Shown: piece by piece, positions 26,926 to 36,016 of the stretch | How the letters are laid out: each line of letters begins with the position of its first letter | How positions within the stretch are numbered: position 1 is the first letter of the stretch | Assembly: GCA_017935345.1 (NCBI GenBank) | Contig: JAGBHU010000044.1 | Span: forward strand, 1-64,000 | From: Coprococcus sp. | GTDB taxonomy: Bacteria; Bacillota; Clostridia; Lachnospirales; Lachnospiraceae | Direction: 5' to 3' | DNA: 64,000 nt | Made by a program: the position numbers and the translations under genes | Notes under the pieces: generated by a model | Seen by the model: the letters and a program-made list of their open reading frames with translations, nothing else | Databases searched by the model: none | What the model was told of the DNA's origin: nothing

Positions 26926-28374
26926 ATGAAATTTTTTTGGAAGGCATTTATCAGCTTTTTCGTAATGATTGCTATTGCGTTCGGGGTATGTGGCACATGG
27001 ATGATACAGGCATCTTTTCAGTCCAATTACGAAAGAGAACTGGAAATAAGACTGAATGAAAATGATATGTATAGAAGAACATTTATCAGTTCCGTCGAAT
27101 CATTTGCATACTATGATGTTTCGGGTGTTGATTCATTTATTACCAATATCGTTCAGTCATTGATGGTAGGCCCGGGTAAAAAAAATAATTATGTAACGGT
27201 TTGGGATATGAACCGCGAGGTGGTTTATAGTAACGATGAAAACCCTGTAACAAATCTGATTGAGATTGTTCAGGATGACCAAAAGATATATACATTATTG
27301 AAAAATGGAGATGATTATAATCTTCATGTTATAAGCTGTGCTGCAACATATGGAGAATATGCAAAATATTATATTGAAACGGTTACAAATATGAATGCCA
27401 TATATAATCAGAGAGACGACATGCTCAGGCTGTATCATTTTATCATGGTAATATTGCTTGTAGTCTGTGGTCTTGTTTGTGCGTTTATTTCTTATGTTTT
27501 AACAAATCGTATCAGCTTATTGTCAAGGACTGCCAGAAGGGTTGCAAAGGGAGATGTGAAGGTACGTGCAAAGGTAGTGGGCAAGGATGAGGTTGCCATG
27601 CTGGCTGAGGATTTTAATACGATGGCGGACAGTTTGAATGATAAAATGAATCAAATAGAGCAGCACGCCAAAAATCAGGAAGCATTTACATCGGCATTTG
27701 CACATGAGCTTAAGACACCGCTTACGGCTATCATAGGCTATGCGGAGATACTCAGTTCGATGAATTTAGACCATGAGGAGATGGTAAAGGCTTCCGGTTA
27801 TATCTATTCTCAGGGACGCAGACTGGAGTCACTTTCCTATAAGCTGATGGAATTGTTCTTTATAAGGGAACAAAAATTAGAGTTTCATAATATTTCGGCA
27901 ACATACCTGCTGCAATGTGTTTATGACCTTGTGGAAATAGGCTTGATGAATAAAGATATAAAACTGATAAGAAGCTTCCAGAAGGGCAGTATTTATGGGG
28001 AAAAAGATTTGCTCATCTCATTATTTTCAAATGTAATTGATAATGCAAGAAAGGCATCTGAGTCCGGAAGCAGGATATATTTTAAGGGGAATCAGTCAGA
28101 GGAAGGATATAAAGTGACGATAAGTGATGAAGGGAAAGGGATTCCGGAAGAAGAAATAGAGCATTTACAGGAAGCCTTTTATATGGTAGATAAATCAAGA
28201 GCACGTAAAGAGGGCGGTGCAGGACTCGGCATGACCTTGTGCAAGGAGATTGTAAATGTGCATGGTGCAAAATGGAAAATAGATAGTACAATGGGTAAAG
28301 GTACTACGGTAACCATCATATTTCCAAAGCATAAAGAAGCAGATGTGGTAGAAAAAGATGAAGAAATGGACTAA
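26926..28374 (+). CDS. Sensor histidine kinase (HAMP-HisKA-HATPase)
   Basis: The 482-residue kinase has TM1 near residues 7-27, an extracellular sensor of about 140 residues, TM2 near 168-190 and HAMP (NRISLLSRTARRVAKGD). HisKA carries the phospho-acceptor His260 (AFAHELKTPLTAI). The HATPase has N box NVIDNARKA, G1 DEGKGIP and GGAGLGMTLCKEIV. The stimulus is unknown; linkage to vanY and other wall enzymes suggests a cell-envelope signal (inference). It overlaps the next gene by 17 bp. Confidence 0.95.
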   Translation: MKFFWKAFISFFVMIAIAFGVCGTWMIQASFQSNYERELEIRLNENDMYRRTFISSVESFAYYDVSGVDSFITNIVQSLMVGPGKKNNYVTVWDMNREVVYSNDENPVTNLIEIVQDDQKIYTLLKNGDDYNLHVISCAATYGEYAKYYIETVTNMNAIYNQRDDMLRLYHFIMVILLVVCGLVCAFISYVLTNRISLLSRTARRVAKGDVKVRAKVVGKDEVAMLAEDFNTMADSLNDKMNQIEQHAKNQEAFTSAFAHELKTPLTAIIGYAEILSSMNLDHEEMVKASGYIYSQGRRLESLSYKLMELFFIREQKLEFHNISATYLLQCVYDLVEIGLMNKDIKLIRSFQKGSIYGEKDLLISLFSNVIDNARKASESGSRIYFKGNQSEEGYKVTISDEGKGIPEEEIEHLQEAFYMVDKSRARKEGGAGLGMTLCKEIVNVHGAKWKIDSTMGKGTTVTIIFPKHKEADVVEKDEEMD

Positions 28375-29278
28375 ATTCAGAAAAAAATTGAAGAAGAAAA
28401 TTGGAGAAGACAGGCAGCATATCTTTTTCATCGTAATATTATTGCTGGCAGTGCTTTTTTTTACGATTAGTATGCCTGATATATATGGAGGTCTGAATGA
28501 AAGACAGCGGCTGGGGAATATCAATGTCGTTGATGAGGATTATAGTGATGAGAAAGTCAATTCCAATTTGTCATTCGTTAAAAAGGTTGATATTCTTAAC
28601 GCAGATGACATAACATTCAGGCGTATTTATTCAGAGCCTGATTATCCTGATTTTGTAAAAGATAACCCTGAAATAATAGAAGGTTTAAAAGCATTAATTT
28701 TGTCTTTAAAGCAACAAGGTATTACAGGTATGGATATGGATGATAAGCAGATGGAAAGTGCATTTATATATGCGACATATGCTGCCTTCAGTAAGCAAAG
28801 TGTTCCGCTTGAGACCTTTTATGTCTGGTATGTAAAATTCTCTACAGAGGATTTTACCTATAACATCCTGTTTGATGCAAATGACTTTACGGCATATAAG
28901 GTTAGTATAGAAAGTGTTGTTTCTAAACAATATATACTTACAGAGGATTTTACAACGGGTATGGATTTAAGTGATGCACATACTTTGTTTGGCGATCAAG
29001 GCTTTATGAATTTATATTATAGAAATAGATTGATGAAACTTTATGAGGCAAGAAATTGCTATGTAGATTATACCTATGGTACAGGGGCGAAATTATATAT
29101 TACATATTGGGAGAATGGCGAAACAACAGCATTGCCTTGTTATTTTGAACTCGCAGTAGGTGATGGCGGATATGCGGCATTTAATATGATGATTGGAAAT
29201 AAAACATCGGAAATTGTTTCTAAGATATCAATTGATATTTATAGTACAGATGCAGAAAATATGAATGACACGTATTAA
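28358..29278 (+). CDS. Membrane-anchored extracytoplasmic protein of unknown function
   Basis: The 306-residue protein has a short basic cytoplasmic N-terminus (KKWTKFRKKLKKKIGEDRQ), one membrane helix (IFFIVILLLAVLFFTISM) and about 260 residues outside. It starts within the histidine kinase gene, so it is co-translated with the two-component system. No family is recognised. It could be an accessory sensor or modulator of the kinase, or an envelope protein of the same regulon. No catalytic motif is apparent. Confidence 0.8.
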   Translation: MKKWTKFRKKLKKKIGEDRQHIFFIVILLLAVLFFTISMPDIYGGLNERQRLGNINVVDEDYSDEKVNSNLSFVKKVDILNADDITFRRIYSEPDYPDFVKDNPEIIEGLKALILSLKQQGITGMDMDDKQMESAFIYATYAAFSKQSVPLETFYVWYVKFSTEDFTYNILFDANDFTAYKVSIESVVSKQYILTEDFTTGMDLSDAHTLFGDQGFMNLYYRNRLMKLYEARNCYVDYTYGTGAKLYITYWENGETTALPCYFELAVGDGGYAAFNMMIGNKTSEIVSKISIDIYSTDAENMNDTY

Positions 29279-29306
29279 CAATATTTAATATATAAAAAAA
29301 TAAATG

Positions 29307-29347
29307 ATGCAAATATTATGCAAAAAATAGGCAATTATTATGCAAAA
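29307..29347 (+). promoter_or_regulatory. Four 11-bp-spaced ATGCAAAA repeats (candidate response-regulator box)
   Basis: ATGCAAAT (29307), ATGCAAAA (29318), AGGCAATT (29329) and ATGCAAAA (29340) begin exactly 11 bp apart. Tandem direct repeats of this period are typical of OmpR/PhoB-family binding sites. The last copies overlap the -35 region of the vanY promoter, as expected for an activator. Confidence 0.65.
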
Positions 29348-29353
29348 CCTTCT

Positions 29354-29359
29354 TAGAAT
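29354..29359 (+). promoter_or_regulatory. -10 element of vanY
   Basis: TAGAAT at 29354-29359 has no sigma-A -35 at the proper distance (GCAATT at 29331-29336). The promoter therefore probably depends on the activator bound to the adjoining 11-bp repeats. The AAGGAGG ribosome binding site is at 29371. Confidence 0.5.
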
Positions 29360-29385
29360 CATTTTGATTTAAGGAGGTTTTTATC

Positions 29386-30303
29386 ATGAACAGCAAAAGA
29401 AGACTTACAAAAAAGCAATTGAGAAAACGGAAAGCATATATAAGATTATATTTACAGATGATAGGATTTCTGATGCCTGTGTTATGTGCAATCTTTCTAT
29501 TCGTAATAATGATTTCAAAAATGAAGGCATATGATAATAAAAAAGAAGATGGAGTAATAACGATGGCGGAATCTTATGATTATACCGTAGACAATTTTGA
29601 AGAAAAAACAGGAGAAAATACACGGGAAGACAGTAAAGCAGACACGCAAGGAAGCGGTAAAGCAGACACGCAAGGAAGCGGCAAAGCAGACACACGGGAA
29701 GACAGCAAAGATACATTTTCAGGAAATGTAAGAAACAGGGATAACAGCCTTCTTGTTTTAGTAAATAAATTATATAAGCTCCCGGATGATTATCATGTAG
29801 CACTTCACGAGTTAAATAATGGTGAGATGGTAGCGGAGTGTATGTATGAGGATTTAAAAGCCATGTGGTTTGATGGAGAAGAACAAAATCCGGGATTTAG
29901 TTATAATGTATGCAGTGGTTACAGAACAGCCGAAAAACAGGAACAACTTCTGGAACAGGAGATTGAAGACAATATCAATATAGGCATGTCTGAGGAAGAA
30001 GCAGAAGCAGATGCCCTTCTTACGGTAGCACCGTCAGGGTATAGTGAGCATGAAACAGGTCTTGCCGTGGATATCGTGTCTGAAAGGAATCAGATGCTTG
30101 ACGATACACAAGAGCTGACACCTGAGAATCAATGGCTTCAGGAGCATTGTTATGAATATGGTTTTATACTCAGATACCCAAAAGGTAAGGAAACGGTTAC
30201 AGGATATTCCTATGAATCCTGGCATTTCCGATATGTAGGAAAAGAGGCGGCAAAAGAAATCCATGACCGGGGAATTACACTGGAGGAGTATTTGGCTGAG
30301 TAG
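29386..30303 (+). CDS. VanY-family D,D-carboxypeptidase (zinc)
   Basis: The 305-residue protein has one N-terminal membrane helix (MPVLCAIFLFVIMISKM), a repeat linker (ADTQGSGK units, about residues 80-108) and an extracellular M15 peptidase domain. The zinc ligands and catalytic residues are in SGYRTAEKQ, GYSEHETGLAVDIV (SxHxxGxAxD) and SYESWHFRYVG (ExWH). It removes terminal D-Ala from peptidoglycan precursors or mature stems. Its promoter carries the tandem box described above. VanY occurs both in glycopeptide-resistance clusters and as a housekeeping enzyme; no vanHAX genes are seen here. Confidence 0.93.
   Translation: MNSKRRLTKKQLRKRKAYIRLYLQMIGFLMPVLCAIFLFVIMISKMKAYDNKKEDGVITMAESYDYTVDNFEEKTGENTREDSKADTQGSGKADTQGSGKADTREDSKDTFSGNVRNRDNSLLVLVNKLYKLPDDYHVALHELNNGEMVAECMYEDLKAMWFDGEEQNPGFSYNVCSGYRTAEKQEQLLEQEIEDNINIGMSEEEAEADALLTVAPSGYSEHETGLAVDIVSERNQMLDDTQELTPENQWLQEHCYEYGFILRYPKGKETVTGYSYESWHFRYVGKEAAKEIHDRGITLEEYLAE
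29635..29693 (+). repeat. 24-bp tandem repeat in the vanY linker
   Basis: Two 24-bp copies at 29635 and 29659, plus a partial third at 29683, encode KADTQGSG-type units. Copies are nearly identical at DNA level. Confidence 0.85.
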
Positions 30304-30422
30304 TTTAGATTTTTTTGATAATTGATTCAACATTTTCTGTAATTTGTATCTTATATGTGGTAAAATCAAATTAATTATGCAAAGAATAATTTTGTAAATC
30401 AAACCGGAAGAAGGTACGGAAT

Positions 30423-30920
30423 ATGTATAATCAGTTGACGGAAAAAGATATCAAGAAGATGGAGGAGGAAATCGAATATCGCAAGGTCGTTGTCCGGAAG
30501 GAAAAGCTGGAGGCTGTAAAGGAAGCCAGAGCGCAGGGGGACTTAAGCGAGAATTTTGAGTATTACGCAGCAAAAAAAGATAAAAATGCAAATGAGCGCA
30601 GAATCAGATATTTGGACAGAATGGTTAGAACGGCTCATGTGATATCGGATGAATCGGCTGATGACGAGGTTGGTATCAACAACACCGTTACAGTTTATTT
30701 TGAAGAGGATCATGAGGAAGAAACCTATCGAATCGTTACGACTGTCAGGGGAAATGTATTAAACGGAATGATCAGTAATATTTCACCTATGGGGAAGGCA
30801 CTCCTTGGTCATAAGGTGGGTGACAGGGTTCTTGTTACACCGGAAAAGGGTGAAGGCTACTATGTAGTGATAAAATCCATAGAGAATACAGATGATGATG
30901 GCAGTGATGAAATAAGATAG
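30423..30920 (+). CDS. greA: Transcription elongation factor GreA
   Basis: GreA rescues backtracked RNA polymerase by stimulating transcript cleavage. The N-terminal coiled coil ends in the tip motif ARAQGDLSENFEYYAAK, with the Asp and Glu needed for cleavage. The C-terminal FKBP-like domain contains ISPMGKALLGHKVGDRVLV. Length is 165 residues. An extended -10 (TGGTAAAAT at 30358-30366) lies upstream. The anti-sigma-like gene follows after 32 bp. Confidence 0.95.
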   Translation: MYNQLTEKDIKKMEEEIEYRKVVVRKEKLEAVKEARAQGDLSENFEYYAAKKDKNANERRIRYLDRMVRTAHVISDESADDEVGINNTVTVYFEEDHEEETYRIVTTVRGNVLNGMISNISPMGKALLGHKVGDRVLVTPEKGEGYYVVIKSIENTDDDGSDEIR

Positions 30921-30952
30921 AACAACGGTATAGAACCAGAGGTACAAATCAT

Positions 30953-31552
30953 ATGAATTGCTTAGAGGCACAATCCAAAATAATGGCATTTATAGATAAT
31001 AAACTCCCTGATGAAGAATTGAGGGAGTTTATTAAGCATGTAAAAAACTGTGAGAACTGTGCCGAAGAATTGGAGATCTACTATACACTGATAGTTGGTA
31101 TGAAACAGCTCGACGAATCGGATAATCTGTCTACAAATTTTACAGAAGAACTGAACAAAAAGCTGGATGAAGAAATGACTCGGATGACAGCAGTGAAACG
31201 AATTGCCACTTCGACGATAATGCTCATAATTGCTGCTGTTGTGGTGGGACTTGTATGGGTTTATAGCGGTGTTCTGGATAAGGTGTACAGATATGACCAG
31301 AGAGAAAAACTGAAGGAACAGCCGGATTATATGTATTCAGAGATATTCAGAGACAGGCTTTTTAAGGATAGGGATTATACTTTAGCATATTTGGAAAATA
31401 TATATGATGACGATACAAATGAGGAGCAGGTTGTAGACGAAGGTCTGGTATTTATGGAAAGTGTTAAATCTTATAATACTTCCCATATCAATTTCGAAGA
31501 TATATTACGTCAGGAAGAGGATAAGGAAAATGAAAAAAATATTGATAATTGA
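30953..31552 (+). CDS. Zinc-finger anti-sigma-like transmembrane protein
   Basis: The N-terminus has the ZAS motif HVKNCENC (His-x3-Cys-x2-Cys) preceded by a helix, typical of anti-sigma factors that hold ECF sigma factors. A single transmembrane helix lies near residues 84-106 (TSTIMLIIAAVVVGLVWVYSG). About 90 acidic residues follow outside. No ECF sigma gene is adjacent, so the partner is unknown. It overlaps polA by 23 bp. The call rests on motif and topology. Confidence 0.75.
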   Translation: MNCLEAQSKIMAFIDNKLPDEELREFIKHVKNCENCAEELEIYYTLIVGMKQLDESDNLSTNFTEELNKKLDEEMTRMTAVKRIATSTIMLIIAAVVVGLVWVYSGVLDKVYRYDQREKLKEQPDYMYSEIFRDRLFKDRDYTLAYLENIYDDDTNEEQVVDEGLVFMESVKSYNTSHINFEDILRQEEDKENEKNIDN

Positions 31553-34163
31553 CGGACATAGTATTTTGAACAGAGCATTTTATGGATTGCCTGATTTGAC
31601 GAATCATGAGGGAATTCATACCAATGCTGTTTTGGGCTTTTTAAATATTATATTTAAGGTTATGGATGAAGAGAAGCCTGACCATATGTGTGTTGCCTTT
31701 GACGTGAAGCAGCCTACCTTCAGACATCTTCTTTTTCAGGAATATAAGGGAACAAGAAAGCCGATGCCGGAGGAGCTTCGCATGCAGGTTCCGCTTATAA
31801 AAGAAGTGCTTGCGGCTATGAATGTCATGACGGTTGAAAAGGGCGGCTATGAGGCTGATGATTTGATTGGTACGATTTCCCGTATTGCAGAAAAGGAAGG
31901 CTATAAGGTTGTAATTGTATCGGGTGACAGGGATTTGCTGCAGCTTGCAACGGAAAGTATATTAGTAAGAATACCAAAGACAAAGCAAGGCGGAACAATC
32001 GTTGAGAATTATTATGCGGAGGATGTAAAAAATCTCTATGGCGTAACACCGGTTCAGTTTATTGATATGAAAGGTCTGATGGGTGATACCTCTGATAATA
32101 TACCGGGTGTTCCGGGAATTGGAGAAAAAACTGCCGCCAAGATTATAATGGAATATGGCTCTGTAGAAAATGCAATAGCCCATGTGGATGAAATCAAGCC
32201 TGCGAAGGCGCAGAAGAATCTGAAGGAATATAGTGAACAGGCTGTTTTATCAAAGGAGCTTGCGACTATAAAGCTGGACTGCGAACTTGACGTGAATATC
32301 AATGATGCTGATATTAAGGATATGTTTAATGACAATACCTATCAGCTGTTTAAGAATCTTGAATTTAAGAGCCTGATGAATCGATTTGACAGTCAGGAAG
32401 TAAGTGCAGCGCTGAAACCTGAATTGCATGTTATGACAAAAAATGATGACTTAAACAGGCTTTTGGAAGAGGCAAAACAAAGTGGAAAGATAGGTGCATA
32501 TATTGCAGCTTCTGACGGCTGTGTTATGGGTGCATCCGTGGCAGTATCAGACAATGCTGTTTATATTATACAGTGCGGCAATGATATAACAGAGGATAAG
32601 CTGACTGTTTTCTTTGATGATGTGGCAAAGGAACATATAGCGGTATGCTTTATTGATTTGAAGGAAGCATTAAAGACCGTTCATTTTGATGAGCATATTT
32701 CGGATGTATTTGATATCGGGGTTGCGGCATATCTGATCAATCCTATGCAGGACAGCTATGATTATGATGATATAGCAAGAGATTATCTTGGTATCAATAT
32801 TCCTGACGAAAAAGAGCTTATCGGTAAGCAGGAACTTAATTTGTTTACATTTATCAGTGAATCATTTATGGAGCTTTTTGCATATAAAGCACTTGTTCCA
32901 TATAAAAGTCTTGAACCTGTAAGGGACAAATTAAAAGAAATGGATTTATATACACTGTATCATGAGGTGGAGCTTCCGACTGTTTACGCTCTTTATGATA
33001 TGGAGAAACGTGGCATAAGAGTAGACAGGGATGCATTACAGGAGTACAGCAAAAAATTGCAGGGACGTATAGACGAGCTGTCAAAAAATATTATTGCCTA
33101 TGCAGGTCATGATTTTAATATCAATTCACCTAAGCAGCTTGGACCTGTGTTATTTGAAGAAATGGGTCTTCCCGGAGGAAAAAAGACGAAGACCGGATAT
33201 TCTACAAGTGTGGATGTACTTGAAAAGATTAAGAACGAGCATCCTATTATCTCCGATATATTGGAGTACAGGCAGCTTACGAAGCTGAATTCCACATATG
33301 CGGAAGGACTTGTCAATTATATCAGTGATGATGAAAGAATCCATGGTACTTTTAATCAGACGATAACGGCTACGGGAAGAATCAGCTCAACGGAGCCGAA
33401 TCTTCAGAATATACCTATGCGTATGGAGCTTGGACGACTAATTCGGAAAGCATTTATACCTGCGGATGGGTATGTATTTGTAGATGCAGATTATTCCCAA
33501 ATCGAATTGCGTGTCCTTGCACATATGTCGGATGATAAGGTCATGCAGAAGGCATTTCTTGAGGAAATAGACGTACATTCACAGACTGCCTCTGAGGTGT
33601 TTGATGTGCCTGTTTCGGAGGTGACTTCCCTTCAACGTAGAAATGCAAAGGCGGTAAACTTTGGAATCGTGTATGGGATAAGCGCATTTGGACTTAGCGA
33701 GGACCTTGGTATATCAAGGAAGGAAGCCTCTGCGTATATAGATAAATATTTTGAAACATATCAGGATATAAAGCGGTTTCTTGATGAACAGGTTCAACAT
33801 GCAAAGGAAAACGGTTATGTAAAAACCATGTTTGGAAGAATCAGACCTGTTCCTGAAATCACTTCATCGAACTTTATGCAGAGAAGCTTCGGGGAGAGGG
33901 TGGCAATGAACTCACCGATTCAGGGAACTGCGGCTGACATTATCAAGATTGCCATGATACGTATCAATATGAAGCTGAAGGAGAAAAAACTGAAATCAAG
34001 ACTGATTCTTCAAATTCATGATGAACTTTTAATAGAGACGGCTGCCGATGAAGTGGATATCGTAAAGGATATCGTTACCGAAGAGATGATGAATGCGGCA
34101 AAGCTTTCAATTCCTCTTGAAATCGGATTAGCTGTCGGAGATAACTGGTATGATGCAAAGTAA
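31530..34163 (+). CDS. polA: DNA polymerase I
   Basis: The 877-residue enzyme functions in replication and repair. Residues 1-290 form the 5'-3' exonuclease (LIIDGHSILNRAFYG, GYEADDLIGT, DRDLLQL). Residues ~300-470 are a degenerate 3'-5' exonuclease domain without the DxE catalytic pair. Residues ~475-877 form the polymerase with motif A DADYSQIELRVLAH, motif B RRNAKAVNFGIVYG and motif C LQIHDELLIE. ATG 31530 is chosen because the nuclease domain begins there (MKKILIIDGHS). It starts inside the anti-sigma-like gene. Confidence 0.97.
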   Translation: MKKILIIDGHSILNRAFYGLPDLTNHEGIHTNAVLGFLNIIFKVMDEEKPDHMCVAFDVKQPTFRHLLFQEYKGTRKPMPEELRMQVPLIKEVLAAMNVMTVEKGGYEADDLIGTISRIAEKEGYKVVIVSGDRDLLQLATESILVRIPKTKQGGTIVENYYAEDVKNLYGVTPVQFIDMKGLMGDTSDNIPGVPGIGEKTAAKIIMEYGSVENAIAHVDEIKPAKAQKNLKEYSEQAVLSKELATIKLDCELDVNINDADIKDMFNDNTYQLFKNLEFKSLMNRFDSQEVSAALKPELHVMTKNDDLNRLLEEAKQSGKIGAYIAASDGCVMGASVAVSDNAVYIIQCGNDITEDKLTVFFDDVAKEHIAVCFIDLKEALKTVHFDEHISDVFDIGVAAYLINPMQDSYDYDDIARDYLGINIPDEKELIGKQELNLFTFISESFMELFAYKALVPYKSLEPVRDKLKEMDLYTLYHEVELPTVYALYDMEKRGIRVDRDALQEYSKKLQGRIDELSKNIIAYAGHDFNINSPKQLGPVLFEEMGLPGGKKTKTGYSTSVDVLEKIKNEHPIISDILEYRQLTKLNSTYAEGLVNYISDDERIHGTFNQTITATGRISSTEPNLQNIPMRMELGRLIRKAFIPADGYVFVDADYSQIELRVLAHMSDDKVMQKAFLEEIDVHSQTASEVFDVPVSEVTSLQRRNAKAVNFGIVYGISAFGLSEDLGISRKEASAYIDKYFETYQDIKRFLDEQVQHAKENGYVKTMFGRIRPVPEITSSNFMQRSFGERVAMNSPIQGTAADIIKIAMIRINMKLKEKKLKSRLILQIHDELLIETAADEVDIVKDIVTEEMMNAAKLSIPLEIGLAVGDNWYDAK

Positions 34164-34181
34164 TGGATAAGGCTGGGGATA

Positions 34182-34769
34182 ATGAAGATAATAGGAATTA
34201 CAGGCGGAATAGGTTCGGGAAAGTCGGTAGTCCTGAACATACTCAAGGAAGAACATAACGCATATATCATTGAAGCTGACAGTCTGGCTCACAGGCTTAT
34301 GGAGCCGGGCGAGACTGCCTATAAAAAGATCGTTGCGGAATTTGGCAGCCGTGTTCTTGCAGAGGATAAAACAATTGACAGAGGGAAAATGGGCGGTTTG
34401 GTATTTCATGACAGAGAAAAACTGGAAAAACTAAATGCCATTGTACATCCTGCCGTAAAGCAGAAAATATTACAAAGTATTGATGAACAAAGAAAGCTTG
34501 GGACAGAGCTGTTTGTTATAGAAGCGGCTCTTTTGATTCAGGACGGCTATAAAAAGATATGTGACGAGCTGTGGTATATATATTGCAGTAGGGAGCTTCG
34601 AATCAAAAGACTTATGGATTTTCGGGGGTATACAAGACAAAGAGCCGAGACTGTTATTGCCTCACAGGAGCCTGAGGAATTTTTTAGAGAACATTGTGAT
34701 AAGGTTTTAGAGAATCAAGGAGACATCTCTCATATAAAAATGGTAGTTTTCAACATATTGTATCAATAA
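34182..34769 (+). CDS. coaE: Dephospho-CoA kinase
   Basis: The last step of CoA synthesis, phosphorylating the 3'-OH of dephospho-CoA. The P-loop GITGGIGSGKSVVL is at the N-terminus; EADSLAHRLMEPG and the lid region LRIKRLMDFRGYTRQRAE are typical. Length is 195 residues. It lies 18 bp after polA, as in many Firmicutes. Confidence 0.95.
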   Translation: MKIIGITGGIGSGKSVVLNILKEEHNAYIIEADSLAHRLMEPGETAYKKIVAEFGSRVLAEDKTIDRGKMGGLVFHDREKLEKLNAIVHPAVKQKILQSIDEQRKLGTELFVIEAALLIQDGYKKICDELWYIYCSRELRIKRLMDFRGYTRQRAETVIASQEPEEFFREHCDKVLENQGDISHIKMVVFNILYQ

Positions 34770-34795
34770 AAAGATAATTTCTTTGTGGAAATTTA

Positions 34796-34824
34796 TTGAA
34801 AATAATTGCTGAATAGTTTAAACT
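34796..34824 (+). promoter_or_regulatory. Candidate sigma-A promoter of pta-ackA
   Basis: TTGAAA (34796-34801), 17-bp spacer, TAAACT (34819-34824). It lies about 45 bp upstream of pta. Confidence 0.45.
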
Positions 34825-34869
34825 AAAACTAGTGTGTTTTAGAGAAAAAATCGAAAGGGGATATAAACG

Positions 34870-35910
34870 ATGAAGTTTATTGAACAGCTTAAGATAAGGG
34901 CAAGACAGGACAAAAAGACTATTGTTTTACCGGAGACATCGGATATGAGAACCATCGAAGCTGCAGCAAAGGTTTTGGCAGAGGATATAGCTGATGTAAT
35001 ACTGATTGGTGATAGGGATGAGATATTAGGTAGAGCCGGACATCTTAATCTTGAAGGAGCAAGGTTTGTAAATCCTGCTACATATGATAAGTTTGATGAG
35101 TATGTAGATGCACTTGTCGAGATGAGAAGAAAGAAGGGAATGACTCCTGAAAAGGCAAAAGACCTTCTTCTTAATAACGGGTTATATTTTGGATGTATGA
35201 TGGTAAAAAATGATGATGCAGACGGTATGGTAGCCGGAGCAATTAATGCATCTGCGGATGTACTTAGAGCAGCGCTTCAGACACTTAAAACCGCACCGGG
35301 AACGAGAATTGTTTCAGCATTTTTCCTTGTAGTTGTACCTGATTGTGATATGGGAGCAAATGGTGCATTTGTATTTTCAGATGCGGGACTGAATCAGAGT
35401 CCGTCAGCATCGGAGCTTGCCGATATAGCAGAGCAGTCAGCGAAATCCTTTGAGCTTCTTGTTGGAGAAGAACCAATCGTTGCCATGTTGTCACATTCAA
35501 CGAAAGGCAGTGCGCAGCATCCTGATGTAGAGAAGGTTGTAGAAGCGACGCAGATTGTGAAAGCAGAATATCCTGATCTGAAGGTAGACGGTGAGCTTCA
35601 GTCGGATGCAGCGCTTGTACCTGAGGTAGCCGCAGCCAAGGCTCCGGGAAGTGAAGTTGCGGGACATGCAAATGTTCTTGTATTTCCTGATCTTGATGCA
35701 GCAAATATCGGATATAAGCTGGTACAGAGACTTGCAAAGGCTGATGCATATGGTCCTGTTACACAGGGAATTACAAAGCCTGTCAATGATTTGTCCAGAG
35801 GATGCTGTGCCGATGATATCGTAGGTGTTGTAGCCATAACAGCGATTCAGGCACAGGCACATGAGGCGGGAATACTGAAAACCAGACCGAAGGATAAATA
35901 CAGAGATTAA
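34870..35910 (+). CDS. pta: Phosphate acetyltransferase
   Basis: It interconverts acetyl-CoA and acetyl phosphate. The 346-residue single-domain form has LPETSDMRTIEAA, DADGMVAGAINASADVLRAA, MLSHSTKGSAQHP, VDGELQSDAAL and NVLVFPDLDAANIGYKL. ackA follows 106 bp downstream. Together they generate ATP and acetate from acetyl-CoA in a fermentative organism. Confidence 0.97.
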   Translation: MKFIEQLKIRARQDKKTIVLPETSDMRTIEAAAKVLAEDIADVILIGDRDEILGRAGHLNLEGARFVNPATYDKFDEYVDALVEMRRKKGMTPEKAKDLLLNNGLYFGCMMVKNDDADGMVAGAINASADVLRAALQTLKTAPGTRIVSAFFLVVVPDCDMGANGAFVFSDAGLNQSPSASELADIAEQSAKSFELLVGEEPIVAMLSHSTKGSAQHPDVEKVVEATQIVKAEYPDLKVDGELQSDAALVPEVAAAKAPGSEVAGHANVLVFPDLDAANIGYKLVQRLAKADAYGPVTQGITKPVNDLSRGCCADDIVGVVAITAIQAQAHEAGILKTRPKDKYRD

Positions 35911-35946
35911 TACATAGATAAAACAGAGATTAATGCATAGATAAAT
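35901..35946 (+). repeat. 23-bp tandem repeat across the pta stop codon
   Basis: CAGAGATTAATACATAGATA (35901) and CAGAGATTAATGCATAGATA (35924) begin 23 bp apart and differ at very few bases. The first copy contains the pta TAA stop. A degenerate third fragment follows near 35950. Confidence 0.75.
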
Positions 35947-36016
35947 ACATAAATTAATACAGAGAATCAAACGGAATACAGCTTATAAAAACTAGGATTT
36001 AAAGAGGTAAATATAA

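Noticed and set aside
35285-35970. Minus-strand frames opposite pta
   Set aside because: Shadows of a well-conserved enzyme; no start signals.
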